From: Elgaria multicarinata webbii
Taxonomy: Eukaryota; Chordata; Lepidosauria; Squamata; Anguidae
Length of the DNA: 64,000 bases
Direction of reading: 5' to 3'
Assembly: GCF_023053635.1 (NCBI RefSeq)
Contig: NC_086183.1
Span: 30,051,501 to 30,115,500, forward strand
Shown here: in pieces, positions 26,425 through 36,005 of the stretch
Numbering within the stretch: position 1 is the stretch's first letter
Layout: every line of letters starts with the position of its first letter
The notes under the pieces: generated by a model
Seen by the model: the letters and a program-made list of their open reading frames with translations, nothing else
Database searches by the model: none
What the model was told of the DNA's origin: nothing
Translations under genes and position numbers: made by a program

Positions 26425-27042
26425 AACATCTTGAAAGAAGTGTTTTATTAGACGCTCAAAGTAGTCTGAAGTGGGAACAGAGGAACCAGAGACTCCTGCA
26501 ACATGACAACTAAGAAGGGTGGGAAAAGAAAAGGCATTCTCAAGTTTCATGTTTTAGTATTCTAAAATTAATCAGAAGGCAAGATCTTTTTGAATAGGTC
26601 TCCGTCACATAGCGGAAACATTTGTGGGGTTTTTTTTGTAATTAAAGCTGAAGGCATTCAAGAGCATTCCATAACTTACGACTCAAGAAACAAATGTGTG
26701 CGGGGGTGGGGCTCCACGATTCCCATCCTCCACAACAACCCCAAATCAAAATTACTGCCATTAATATCAAATATTAAAACCAGAACTATAAAGACAGCCA
26801 AGATCATATGTGGCACACACTGAATGCCCAACACCGAAGTGTTAGGAGTTGCATCTTTAGTATCGAGCTCAATTCTGCACACAGATGTCAAATTCCAGAG
26901 CTCAAATTCTCCCATCAGGCTTTGTTCAAACTGACATCCCACGCAAAGGGTTTTCGGGGAACTGCCACCCGTCCGTTGACATTTCAGCAGCTCCCGTCAT
27001 CAAGCGCTTGGCCAAGGTGAACAAAACAGATTTTTCTTTGAG
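26425..27042 (-). terminator. SELENOW: SELENOW terminal 3'UTR exon and poly(A) signal
   Basis: AATAAA lies on the minus strand at 26449-26444, followed within 30 nt by a GU-rich tract (about 26430-26415), a classic cleavage context. Possible acceptors for a last exon are TAG ending at 27043, after a CT-rich tract, and AAG ending at 27007. The exon would hold the SECIS and about 500 nt of single-copy-looking 3'UTR. An alternative donor after the exon-5 stop (AGAG|GTAAAA near 28357) would make this intron lie wholly in the 3'UTR. Confidence 0.7.
26949..27003 (-). promoter_or_regulatory. SELENOW: SECIS element of SELENOW
   Basis: Read on the minus strand, AUGA lies at 27000-26997. The nine-base arm GGGAGCUGC (26995-26987) pairs completely with GCAGUUCCC (26965-26957), allowing one G-U. 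CGA follows at 26956-26954, giving the sheared GA quartet. The apical loop starts with an unpaired AAA (26984-26982), 12 nt past the quartet, and a possible GUC/GAC mini-stem follows. Spacing and order fit the eukaryotic SECIS consensus. It lies 1.4 kb past the exon-5 stop and 0.5 kb before a poly(A) signal, so it is reached through either a long 3'UTR or a last intron. Confidence 0.88.
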
Positions 27043-27136
27043 CTATCAAACAAGAAAGAGAGACAAGTTGTTGCAAGATTTTGCCATTAGAAAGGCAAGG
27101 CAGCTGTTGCTTTGCTAAGGGGGCACACGCACACAC

Positions 27137-27275
27137 AGTTTATTTATTTATTTATTACATTTTTATACCACCCAATAGCCAAAGCTCTCTGGGCGGTTCA
27201 CAAAAATTAAAACCATAATAAAACAACCAACAGTCTAAAAACACAAATATAAAATTCAGTATAAAAAGAACGTAG
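27137..27275 (-). mobile_element. L2-clade LINE tail
   Basis: A TTTA repeat followed by ataccacccaatagccaaag. It lies just upstream of the putative SELENOW last exon. Confidence 0.85.
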
Positions 27276-27355
27276 GCCTATGTGGCAGGGTGTGGCTGTT
27301 TTATTGTTTTGCTATGTACAGTGCCATGTACATTGATGGTGCTAAATAAATAAAA
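27270..27355 (+). mobile_element. L2-like tail, second subfamily
   Basis: cctatgtggcagggtgtggc, then gtacattgatggtgctaaat. It is head-to-head with the previous tail. Confidence 0.7.
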
Positions 27356-27489
27356 AGTATAACAAATGCTTCAAGAGCAACTTCTGACTTGCAAGACAGT
27401 ATTCCCCATTGCAGAATTAGACTAGCTGCAGTTACTCAGTGGGGAAACAGTATGCAGAAGCATTTCACATGTGTCAGAATCTATCCCCA

Positions 27490-27932
27490 AATTATGCTCC
27501 AGGACTTGCTGTTACACTAAACCAGGATACCTGAGAGAGCACCTTCTCCCTTACCAACCTGCCCGGTCACAGAGGTCATCCAAGGGCCTGCTCCTGGTGG
27601 TTCCACATAGATCCATCCTCCGATTGGAGTCCACCAGAGGAAGAGCCTTCAGTGTGGTGGCCCCCCTCCTGTGGAATTCCCTGCCTCTGGAGGTCAGGCA
27701 GGCGCCAACCTTGTACTCCTTTCGGCGCCTCCTGAAAACATCTTTATTCCAAGAAGCCTTTCCTTAATATGCAGCCATGAATCTCTGGTTGTTGTTTTTT
27801 GCTTCTTTTAAATTTTGTTTTTAACTGTTTTATTCTGATTTTATTTTCATTTTATCTTGTACACCGCTCCGAAGTGTTTCAATGGGGAGCGGTATATAAA
27901 TATTCTAAATAAATAAATAAATAAACAAACTA
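27490..27932 (+). mobile_element. L2-clade LINE 3' end, another subfamily
   Basis: Encodes YLREHLLPYQPARSQRSSKG, RGRAFSVVAPLLWNSLPLEV and FRRLLKTSLFQEAFP, with the 3' tail gggagcggtatataaatatt and TAAA. Confidence 0.88.
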
Positions 27933-28400
27933 AAATAAAAGATCGCCCTCTTTAGAACAGGGAGAACCGAAATGATTTTTTGTGACCAGTTTTGCACATG
28001 AAACTAAAATGTGTTGGAGCTTCATACTATTTGTGAGAGGCAGAATAAAAGCTTCTTTTTTTTAAAAAAAAAAGGTTTCCTGTAGCTCATTTAAGATTTA
28101 GATTTGTATTAGATGTACAAAGCCATTTCTTGTTACCATATAGAAATTCTCAGAGCCGGTGCAGTAAGCAGAACCACCACTAGAGGGACCTAAATATTAC
28201 ATGAGGATCTACTGATGCAGTTTTGAGGAGGCAAACCCATGTCCTTGGAAGGAATGCTTTGGATAAAAGAAAGATGTGATCCCTACAGGGACCACACTGG
28301 ACCCAGGAGCACTAACAGATATTTTACAGTTACGAGATATTTACAGTCTATTTTTACCTCTGCTACCCACTATGTTGCTGGTGCGGTCTTAAAGCCATCC

Positions 28401-31206
28401 TTACGCCAAGGCCGCTTTGATGGCCATGGTTATCTTGCGTAGCTTGGCATCGTCATCCACAAACCCATCCCCGTTCTAGATGAAAGAAGAGAAGTTTAGA
28501 AGTCAGCGCTTTCCACCTTTCTAACTTTTCATCTTTCAAGGAAACTTTTGGAAGCTATTCGCTTAATTGTTTGCCTAAGAAAAAAAATCACAGTGATCCC
28601 TGGTATGTGAAGATAGAACAACACCACATGGATATAAGGCTGGTACACACTAGCCCTTGCTTGCTGAACCAAGAGGCAACTGCAGAGTTCATTTATGCCA
28701 CTTGCAGAATCCAGCAATGCAATTTTTTTTAGCCTTTTCATCCCTAGTTGCCGTTAGGGTTGCACTTACCCAAAGGAAGAATAAAATCACGGCCGACTTG
28801 GCGTAACGTGTCTGATTTGGTTATTTGTCGGAAAGAGCAAAGAACCAGGAAATTGAAGCAGCTTTCTTGCTCGACTGTACCACTTCAGGGGGTGGGGGGA
28901 AGCGGCACCTTTTAGTTCTTCCCCCATGAGAGACTCCCTAGATCTTAACTCAAGTGTCAGGGAGAAGCTTTAAAGCCCAATCCCCACCCCTGGGCAACAT
29001 GCTAGTGTATTAAGGAATTTAACATGCACTCCCCGTGTCCCCCAGATATCCAAAGATGTACAGTCCAGAAAGACATACACATATCATGTAAGGCTGCCAA
29101 ATGGCGTGTTCTAATGTCTTAGAGCAGCCTTCCTCAACCTGGGGCGCTCCAGATGTGTTGGACTGCATCTCCCAGAATGCCCCAGCCAGCTGGCTGGGGC
29201 ATTCTGGGAGTTGTAGTCCAACACATCTGGAGCGCCGCAGGTTGAGGAAGGCTGTCTTAGAGTAACCCCACTCACACATTTAACTTGCATAGCTGCACTC
29301 ACAGAAATTATGCCATTCAGTGTCTTGCTGCCCAATGCTTCCCAGGGAGGAGTGATGCTGTAGAGCTACTTACCTTTTTGGAGTGCACCAGCTTCCCTGC
29401 CACTGTCACTTCAAACCATCCTGTGACCTGAGGAGTCCCTTCACCACTCTAGGTGGAAAGAGGGGGAATGGGGGGCAGTCACCTCAAGAAGCCATTCCAC
29501 ATTTTGGATTCTCATTAGAAGCAAGCATAGAGTCCGTCCCCAACCTTCAAGTATTTCTGAATACCAACAGTAAGAGATGGTGCATGCCTAAGAGCCTTCT
29601 GTCCTCACTCTCCCAATCACAAATGCATCTACCATGCTGCCGTCACCTGCAGGCCATAGCTCAGCAACAAGAGAATTTGTTTTATTTATTTATTATTGCA
29701 TTTATATCCCGCCTTTTTCCCTCCGAGGAACCCAAGGCGGCGGACATAATCCTCCTCCTCTCCACTTTATCCTCACTACAACAACCCTGTGAGGTGGGTT
29801 GGGCTGAGAGTCTGTGACTGGCCTAAAATCACCCAGTGGGTTTCCATGGCCGAGTGGGGACTAGAACCCGGATCTCCCGACTCTCAGTCTGACCCTCCCA
29901 GGTTCCATCCTCAGCATTTCCAGTTAGAAGAATCAGGTAACAAGTGACAGGAAATACTGCCAGTCAGAGTTCATGATATTGGGGTAGATGGACAAGTCGT
30001 GTGACCTGGTATAAAGCAGGACTCTTATGTTCCGGGGATAGTGGGCGGGGCGGGGGGGAGGTACATTCAATTGACAGAATGACTGATCAGGTTTGTTGAG
30101 CCTTCTGGCTGCCCTGCATGAACCAAAAGGCTACTTTAGAACAGGCTCAACACTACCCCGGGCCTGCAAGTTGCAGGGGGCGGTTATTGGAAAAAAGCCT
30201 GACTCGTTTCAGCCTCTTGCTTTTTATTAGGCCTTCTGTAGTGGGTTGTAATAATGTGTCCAGAAATGATTTACAACAAATTGTCTAATAAGAAGAGGTT
30301 GAAACGCATTCAGGCTTTCCCCCAAGTAAATTCATTTATAGCATCTTGAGACTAGTCTCCCTTTTTTGTGTTCTTCTTGGATGCTCCCCAGCCTTGCACC
30401 CTTATTTTCTCTGCCCACAAACGCAGGTCATGAGCTGCCTAATTAACATAATTACCCTCGCCAGGCACAGATTGTTTGGCATCAGATTTGTAAACCACCC
30501 TGAAAACAATGGCTTGTTCTAGGGTTCCAGGGTGGTTTCTAAACCACCCCAACCGGCCACCTGAACTGGGTTCAGATGTCAAGTCAACCTGCGTCTGATG
30601 AGGGTAACTAATTACGCTAATCATGTGACTCACAACCATCACACAAGGGGAGGCAAAATAAGCAACCATGGCTTACTTTCCCTCCGTGATTGTGTGAACT
30701 CGCCCTGTGTCTTGCTTTCCATACTAAGGGCCGCCTTAAATATCCAATTCCTTCCCTCCCACCTGCAGCAATGCCAGAGTTCTTCATTTGTTCAAGAATC
30801 ACATGAGACTACACAGAAGCAAGAAGACTTGAGCCAATAGCAACTGAATAAACTCACGATGTCCAGCTTGCCCCGAAACTCATTTTCGAGTTCCTTCTTG
30901 AGCCGCTGATACTACAAGCGAGAGAGACAGGGGAGGAGAGTTAGCTTCAGAGTTCAGAAATATCCAAACACAGCTGTGGTTCTCAGAGAAATAAAGGCTC
31001 TCCCGGAGGAGGCATGAACAGCTTCTCCCTGGATCCATAATCCAGATTTTTGAAGGGGACTTGTGGCAAGTGTTGCTTGACCGCTCCACTAATGGGCTTT
31101 GCTGTTGCAAAGGCATCAAATAAGTTGCCATGTCCAACACATTATTTGTGTTCTTTCAACCAGGCTACAGATTGGGATACTGAATATTTTTACTACAAGT
31201 AAGGCA

Positions 31207-31246
<40 letters not shown>

Positions 31247-33887
31247 TTGTTACCCGCTTCTCCCTCTGGATCAAGGCGGGGTACAACACAAATTAAAACA
31301 CCATAAAATACATACAACTAATTCAAACGTTTAAAACCAGTGCATCATTAAAAGCAGCACACCATTAAAAAAAGGCATCTTAAAATTCAACTGGGTAGGC
31401 CAGTTTACCTTGGGACTGTATCCTCAGGCCCCACTGCAAGGAAAAAATAAAAGCAAACATTTATTGCAATGTAGTATTTACAATAATCATGGCTTCCCCC
31501 CCCCCCCCCCGCCCCCGGTACAAGAGCTGCACCCTACAGAACGGCTCTTGGTACAGCGCCAGACTGCCTGCAAGAAGTCAAGTCACACTCTATGAAGGTG
31601 GAAGTTAGGAGCCAGAAGCAATTCCTCCCCACTTTCCAACTCCTGTTCTGCAATCTAATGGGGGATTTTAGGGAGGGAGAAATGGTGCCCTCCCGCTACT
31701 GAGCCTATGAAGGTTTTGGTGCACGGCTGAAAAATGCACGGCTCTCCAGACGCTGCTGGAATGAAACTCCCACCTGCCCAAGCCAGCATAGACGATGGTG
31801 AAAGTTGTTGGAGGTTTGCAATCCAACAACTTCTGGACAGCCTGTTTTAGTGTATCGCTTACAATTCTTCTGCCCTGCCATAAAACAAGAACTGTGTGCA
31901 TTTATCCCAAACACTTATTGCTTGATTCAGGGCTAGCGTTCATTGAACAAAATAACGTCCTCAGCAGGCATTTTCATGAAGATGTCGTGATGATCATAAC
32001 ATACCCGCAAAAGCAGATGCACCAGTTTGTTATTTATGCTTGTGTGTCTCAGATGAACTCAAAGGTAAATTCAAAGGGGTGGGGGGGAGAGTCCAAGTTT
32101 TACAGTACAGTAAAGTCAGTACAGCTCAGGATCAACCCCAAATGTCACAAATTCATGAGCAAGCGTTCAATTTTACACCGTTTTTAACATGATGGCTTGC
32201 TCAAGAGTTTACACTGTTCTGGTTGGCTTTAATAAAACATATTGTGCCCTCTACTTCCCATCATAAGAACCCAAGTAAGCACAAGGGTTTCGAGTTAAAG
32301 TATTACAAAGTTCCATTTTCCACAAAGGTTACAGCCAGGACACCCAAAAAGTGTGCCAGGTTTGTGCTCAGATCTTAGAAAGAACAGCTATGTTAGTTTC
32401 ACCACAAGACTTATTTTTGTTGCAAAAAGGACTAACATTTTTTTAATCATACAGAGGGGGAAATGTAAGTAGGACCCAAAGGCTGTAAGATGCCAAATAT
32501 AGTCCGTGACATGGTTCTCTACGCTCAGTATAGGCATGCAGTGGAAAACGTAACATTCACACATCTGAGGACGTCGGCTCTGCTCTATTGGACTTTAAGT
32601 GACCCCGAGAAGAGTTTTGGCTGTTTTCAGTTGTCCCCAAGGCTGCAGGCAGAGAGCCAGACTAGAACTTGCCCGGTGCATTGCTCTGTCTTTTATACTC
32701 TTGCTATAGTAACAGCATGTGCAAAAGCAAGGAAAACTCCGTAGGGGAGTAAAAAATAGCCAAAGGCAAGGGTAGAACCAAGTAATCTTCAACAATAATA
32801 TTAGTAAAAGTTTTATTAAAGTGCCAGGTGCCTACGCAGTTGCCTAGCAGCTTCAACTGCACAAACGTTATAAAGCCCTGAGGAAGAACGCAACCGCGTT
32901 GGAAACACATAGGCACCTGGCACTTTAATAAAACTTTTACTAATATTATTGTTGAAGATTACTTGGCTCCACCCTTGCCTATAGTAACAGCAGCAGCGAC
33001 CACTTGCAGAAGGGCAGCTGTTTTAAAGGCGCAATCCTATGCACATTTAGACAGAAAAAAGTCCTACAACTCCCAGCATGCCTCAGACATGGTAGTAGGT
33101 TAGTCAACTGAAGAAAAAATAAGCAATAGTTTTATAGGCCTGCCAATCAAAAAAAAGTTTAGCTGATTAATCATTGGACTTTTAACCGATTAATAGATTA
33201 CGGGCTCAGTCCTATAGCTGGCTGGGAGCATACTGGAAGTTGTGGGACTTGTGGGACTCTCAACATGCATAGGATCAGACCCTTAAATCTGTTCGGCAGC
33301 AAGGAGAGATAGAGTCTTGTAAGACTTAAAAGATGATCCAATTCGTTACCGCACCGGCTCGCACAAACTAGAATGCATGATCAGTATAGTAAGATTGGGG
33401 CGACCATATGAAAAGGAGGACGGGGCTCCTGTATTTTTAACAGTTGCATAGGAAAGGGAATTTCAGCAGGTGTCATTTGTATATAAGGGGAACCTGGTGA
33501 AATTCCCTCTTCATCACAATAGTTAAAGCTGCAGGAGCTACACTAGAGTGACCAGATTTAAAAGAGGGCAGGGGCACCTGCAGCTTTAACTGTTGTGATG
33601 ATGAGGAAATTTCACCAGCTTCCCCATATATACAAATGACACCTGCTGAAATCCCCTTTCCAATACAACTGCTAAAGATACAGGAGCCCGGTCCTCCTTT
33701 TCATAGGGTCCACCCGAAGTAAGATGCTAAAGCTCGTATTTGTAAGTCTTTCGGATACAACAAGACTCTTCGTTGGGGAAAGGAACGCAGCGGCTGTGTC
33801 TGCTACAGCAGCAGCAGCAACAACAAGAACAGCATTTCTTCTTGCCAGGTCTCCTTACCAATACACCACCTTGACTTTGAGAGGCAT
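28401..33887 (-). CDS. SELENOW: Selenoprotein W, five coding exons with UGA-encoded Sec
   Basis: A small cytosolic thioredoxin-like (Rdx family) selenoprotein with a CxxU redox site. Minus-strand exons: 33887-33859, 31433-31409, 30911-30858, 29448-29374 and 28475-28401 (or ending at 28405). Every intron is GT/AG and the frame holds throughout. The protein begins [18 protein letters not shown], with UGA at 31426-31424 as Sec. It continues [18 protein letters not shown], then [20 protein letters not shown], then VHSKK, and ends [12 protein letters not shown]...AIKAALA. That gives 85 aa, the length I recall for avian SELENOW, and the sequence aligns along its whole length with vertebrate SELENOW. 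The end is ambiguous: GCG TAA is an in-frame stop, but its GTAAGG is also a strong donor. Splicing there to an exon starting near 27006 would end the protein ...ALAA before the SECIS. Introns carry MITEs, SINEs and a Penelope-like repeat. Identity is very secure; the last codon is not. Confidence 0.96.
29125..29254. mobile_element. Foldback MITE family B copy 2
   Basis: A 130-bp near-perfect palindrome, CAGCCTTCCTCAACCTGG to its complement. It has a perfect 8-bp target duplication TCTTAGAG (29117-29124 and 29255-29262). It lies in a SELENOW intron. Confidence 0.92.
29679..29892 (-). mobile_element. Sauria-type SINE
   Basis: Same structure as 3339-3678, uninterrupted. It has the tail gcatttatatcccgcctttt, the core caaccctgtgaggtgggttg and a tRNA-like head with gactagaacccggatctccc. 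Confidence 0.85.
29893..30025 (+). repeat. Squamate repeat fragment (gcatctccagtta type)
   Basis: Contains ggttccatcctcagcatttc and tgccagtcagagt. Relatives lie at 40300-40505 and 40715-40850. The class is uncertain (SINE or LINE end). Confidence 0.5.
30418..30710. repeat. MITE-like inverted repeat in SELENOW intron
   Basis: Opposed motifs: gtaaaccaccctgaaaacaa near 30491 and agggtggtttctaaaccacc near 30529, plus ctaattaacataatta and taactaattacgctaatca. No target duplication was seen. Confidence 0.45.
31208..31247. repeat. (AAT)n microsatellite and LINE-like flank
   Basis: About 13 AAT units. The following tacccgcttctccctctgga resembles a LINE tail also seen at 48129-48150. Confidence 0.8.
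31409..31433 (-). other. SELENOW: SELENOW 25-nt microexon carrying the Sec UGA
   Basis: The exon is flanked by cttgcag at its 5' side and GTAAAC at its 3' side. Its first base completes the Cys codon split across intron 1. It then reads G-A-U-G-Y-S-P-K, with UGA at 31426-31424. The split Cys and tiny second exon match the known SELENOW gene structure. It is too short, and interrupted by the UGA, so ordinary ORF calling misses it. Confidence 0.93.
32704..32992. mobile_element. Penelope-like inverted-repeat retroelement fragment
   Basis: Two inverted arms of about 70 bp (32765-32834 and 32910-32979) flank a 75-bp centre. The whole is bounded by a 14-bp direct repeat CTATAGTAACAGCA (32704-32717 and 32979-32992). 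The centre reads ccctgaggaagaacgcaacc, then gcgttggaaacacata. This 'CTGAGGA...stem...GAAAC' arrangement recalls ends of Penelope-like elements. The class is inferred. Confidence 0.5.
33028..33110. repeat. MITE-like repeat (gcaatcctatgcacattta type)
   Basis: aaaggcgcaatcctatgcac followed by tagacagaaaaaagtcctac. The same family forms a palindrome at 46295-46398, with pieces at 33205-33290, 50905-50992 and 55020. Confidence 0.55.
33396..33717. mobile_element. Foldback MITE family A copy 2
   Basis: A 322-bp near-palindrome in SELENOW intron 1. It has a perfect 8-bp target duplication AGTAAGAT (33388-33395 and 33718-33725) and lies only 140 bp from the first coding exon. Confidence 0.92.
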
Positions 33888-34450
33888 GGCGCCTACGTCG
33901 CCCGACAGCTGCAGCGGCCGCAACGTGCCCACTCCGCAAAAGCGACCAGAACGTCCGGGCCTCCAACGTTCTAATTTGGAACCTTCAGACAGAGACGCTT
34001 TTAACCCGACGTTCGGCCGATACCACTCTCTGCGAAGGAGGGAGGGAGGAAAACACACACCCCTCCACTCCTCCTTTCCTTCTCCCCGCCACGTGTTTTT
34101 TCTATGTATTAAACGCACAATCAGTGTATTAAACGCATAGACGCTCACCCTTCGATATGGTTAACTGGAAAGAGGCGCAGAAAACAGTGCTTCTCCTCTC
34201 CCACCCACCCCCACTTTCTCATGCCTATGGTATCGTCCCAGTTTGCGACGAGTCACATGGCGGTCACCACCTGAAGGTGCAAATGTAAGCATTTGCAGAC
34301 CCGGCCCAAAAGGAAGTGGTCCGAAGGGATATATAGACGGCTGTTGTTCCTTTGAACACATGATTAACAGCTCGCGAAAGGAAGCAGGGAGTTTACTTCT
34401 GCCCGATTGTCTGTGCACGCGCTGGTGTCTAAAATGTATTATTATTGATA
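33888..34450 (-). promoter_or_regulatory. SELENOW: SELENOW 5'UTR and promoter region
   Basis: Upstream of the minus-strand ATG (33887-33885) the DNA is CpG-rich from about 33888 to 34010. Further upstream is a minus-strand TATA-like TCTATATATCC (about 34338-34328) and a TGCACGC sequence at 34414-34420. The latter fits the metal-response element consensus TGCRCNC; metal responsiveness is known for mammalian SELENOW promoters. The start site could lie in the CpG-rich part or below the TATA box. Confidence 0.5.
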
Positions 34451-34505
34451 ATGGCTAAAACAAGTTCTAGCATGGCATGGCTAGGCTTGACCTCAGAAGA
34501 GGGTT

Positions 34506-34537
<32 letters not shown>

Positions 34538-34862
34538 TATAGCACCATCAATGTACATGGTGCTGTACAGATTACACAGTAAATAGCAAGACCCTGCCAC
34601 ATAGGCTTACAATCTAATAAAGTTGTAGTAAACAATAAGGAGGGAAAGAGAATGCAAACAGGCACAGGGTAGGGTAAACAGGCACTGGGTAGGGTGAAGC
34701 TAAACAGTATAAAGTCAGAACAAACTCAATATTTAAAAGCTATAGGGAAAAGAAAAGTTTTTAGCTGAGTTTTAAAAGCTGTGATTGAGTTTGTAGTTCT
34801 CAAGTGTTCTGGAAGAGCGTTCCAGGCGTAAGGGGCAGCAGCAGAGAAAGGACGAAGCCGAG
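34506..34862 (-). mobile_element. L2-like LINE 3' end, second subfamily
   Basis: A TTTA repeat, atagcaccatcaatgtacat, then the tail and a broken ORF2 end. It is truncated where the minisatellite begins. Confidence 0.88.
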
Positions 34863-34867
34863 TACAT

Positions 34868-35220
34868 CATGACCTGCTCCTGCTGGACTCTTCCCCCCCC
34901 CCCCCCCCACACACAGGGCAAACTGCCATCTTGGCCCTGTGGGGAAGAAGAAGGACCGAGGGGACAGGAGCAGGCAGAAGTAACATCGGGGCCTGCTCCT
35001 GCTGGACTCTTCCCTCCCCCCCACAGGGCAAACTGCCATCTTGGCCCTGTGGGGAAGAAGAAGGACCGAGGGGACAGGAGCAGGCAGAAGTAACATCATG
35101 GCCTGCTCCTGCTGGACTCTTCCTCCCCCCAGGGCAAACTGCCATCTTGGCCCTGTGGGGAAGAAGAAGGACCGAGGGGACAGGAGCAGGCAGAAGTAAC
35201 ATCGGGGCCTGCTCCTGCTG

Positions 35221-35226
<6 letters not shown>
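34868..35226. repeat. Minisatellite, ~107-121 bp unit, just over three copies
   Basis: Units start at about 34869, 34990, 35100 and 35207 (the last partial). Each runs from cctgctcctgctggactctt to gaggggacaggagcaggcag, so the unit ends are inverted to each other. Length differences come mostly from a poly-C tract. Confidence 0.92.
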
Positions 35227-35277
<51 letters not shown>

Positions 35278-35304
35278 CCTCCCTCCCTCCCTCCCTCCCT
35301 CCTT
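35222..35304. repeat. (CT)n followed by (CCCT)n tract
   Basis: An uninterrupted polypyrimidine run of about 80 bp growing directly out of the last minisatellite unit (ggactctctct). Confidence 0.95.
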
Positions 35305-35443
35305 GACTCCTTTTCCTAGTGTGTCATGTCTTTATTAGATTGTAAGCCTGAGGGCAGGGACTGTCTTTTTTGCTAAGTGTAAGCCGCTCCGAGAGCCTTT
35401 TTTGGCTGAGGAGCGGGGTATAAGTATGATAAATAAATAAATA
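35303..35443 (+). mobile_element. LINE 3' tail (L2-like)
   Basis: tagattgtaagcctgagggc, tttttggctgaggagcgggg and TAAA repeats. A relative lies at 40540-40705. Confidence 0.7.
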
Positions 35444-35447
35444 AGCA

Positions 35448-35665
35448 TAAGAACGTAAGAAGTGCCCTGCTGGATCAGACCCAGGGTCCATCTAGTCCAG
35501 CACTCTGTTCACACAGTGGTCAACCAGCCATCGGCCAGGGATGAACAAGCAGGACATGGTGCATGCAACAGCACCCTCCCACCCATGTTCCCCAGCAACT
35601 GGTGCACACAGGCTTATTACCTCAAATACTGGAGATAGCACACAACCCTCAGGGCTAGTAGCATT
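35448..35665 (-). mobile_element. CR1-like LINE 3' end
   Basis: Reverse of the 63070-63395 element: ctggatcagacccagggtcc, then catcggccagggatgaacaa. Confidence 0.8.
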
Positions 35666-35956
35666 CAGACATTTGGTGTACAGAACTGGTGTAGAAGCTT
35701 TGGTGTACTCCTGAAGCCTGTTCACATGGCATTCAAGACTGGGGTGTGTAATTGTCCTCAACCACATCAAAATCATAATCTTTTCAATGTGCTATCTCTG
35801 ACTAAACAACCGCAGGGCAATTTGTTTCAGAATCACATTCTTTTAATCCTGGCTCATGCCAAGTCAGCAGCACAAAGTCCTGGGGCGAGAACAAGTGGCA
35901 GAGAAGAAAAACAAGCAAATACCCTGTCTTGCTCAGGTCAGAGAGTGAGCCTGGCT

Positions 35957-35969
35957 TACAATTATTATT

Positions 35970-36005
<36 letters not shown>

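Noticed and set aside
28141-28400. SECIS immediately after the SELENOW exon-5 stop
   Set aside because: No AUGA...AA...GA arrangement with a paired helix was found there. The good match is at 27000-26949.
31424-31426. In-frame UGA as evidence that SELENOW is a pseudogene
   Set aside because: It sits at the family's Sec position, and a SECIS element lies downstream on the same strand.
32878-32906. A confident hammerhead ribozyme call
   Set aside because: The core reads CTGAGGA, not CTGATGA, and no cleavage-site strand is evident. Kept only as a speculative finding.
34800-35338. Repetitive protein-coding frames on both strands
   Set aside because: They are read through a minisatellite and contain poly-C and (CT)n tracts.
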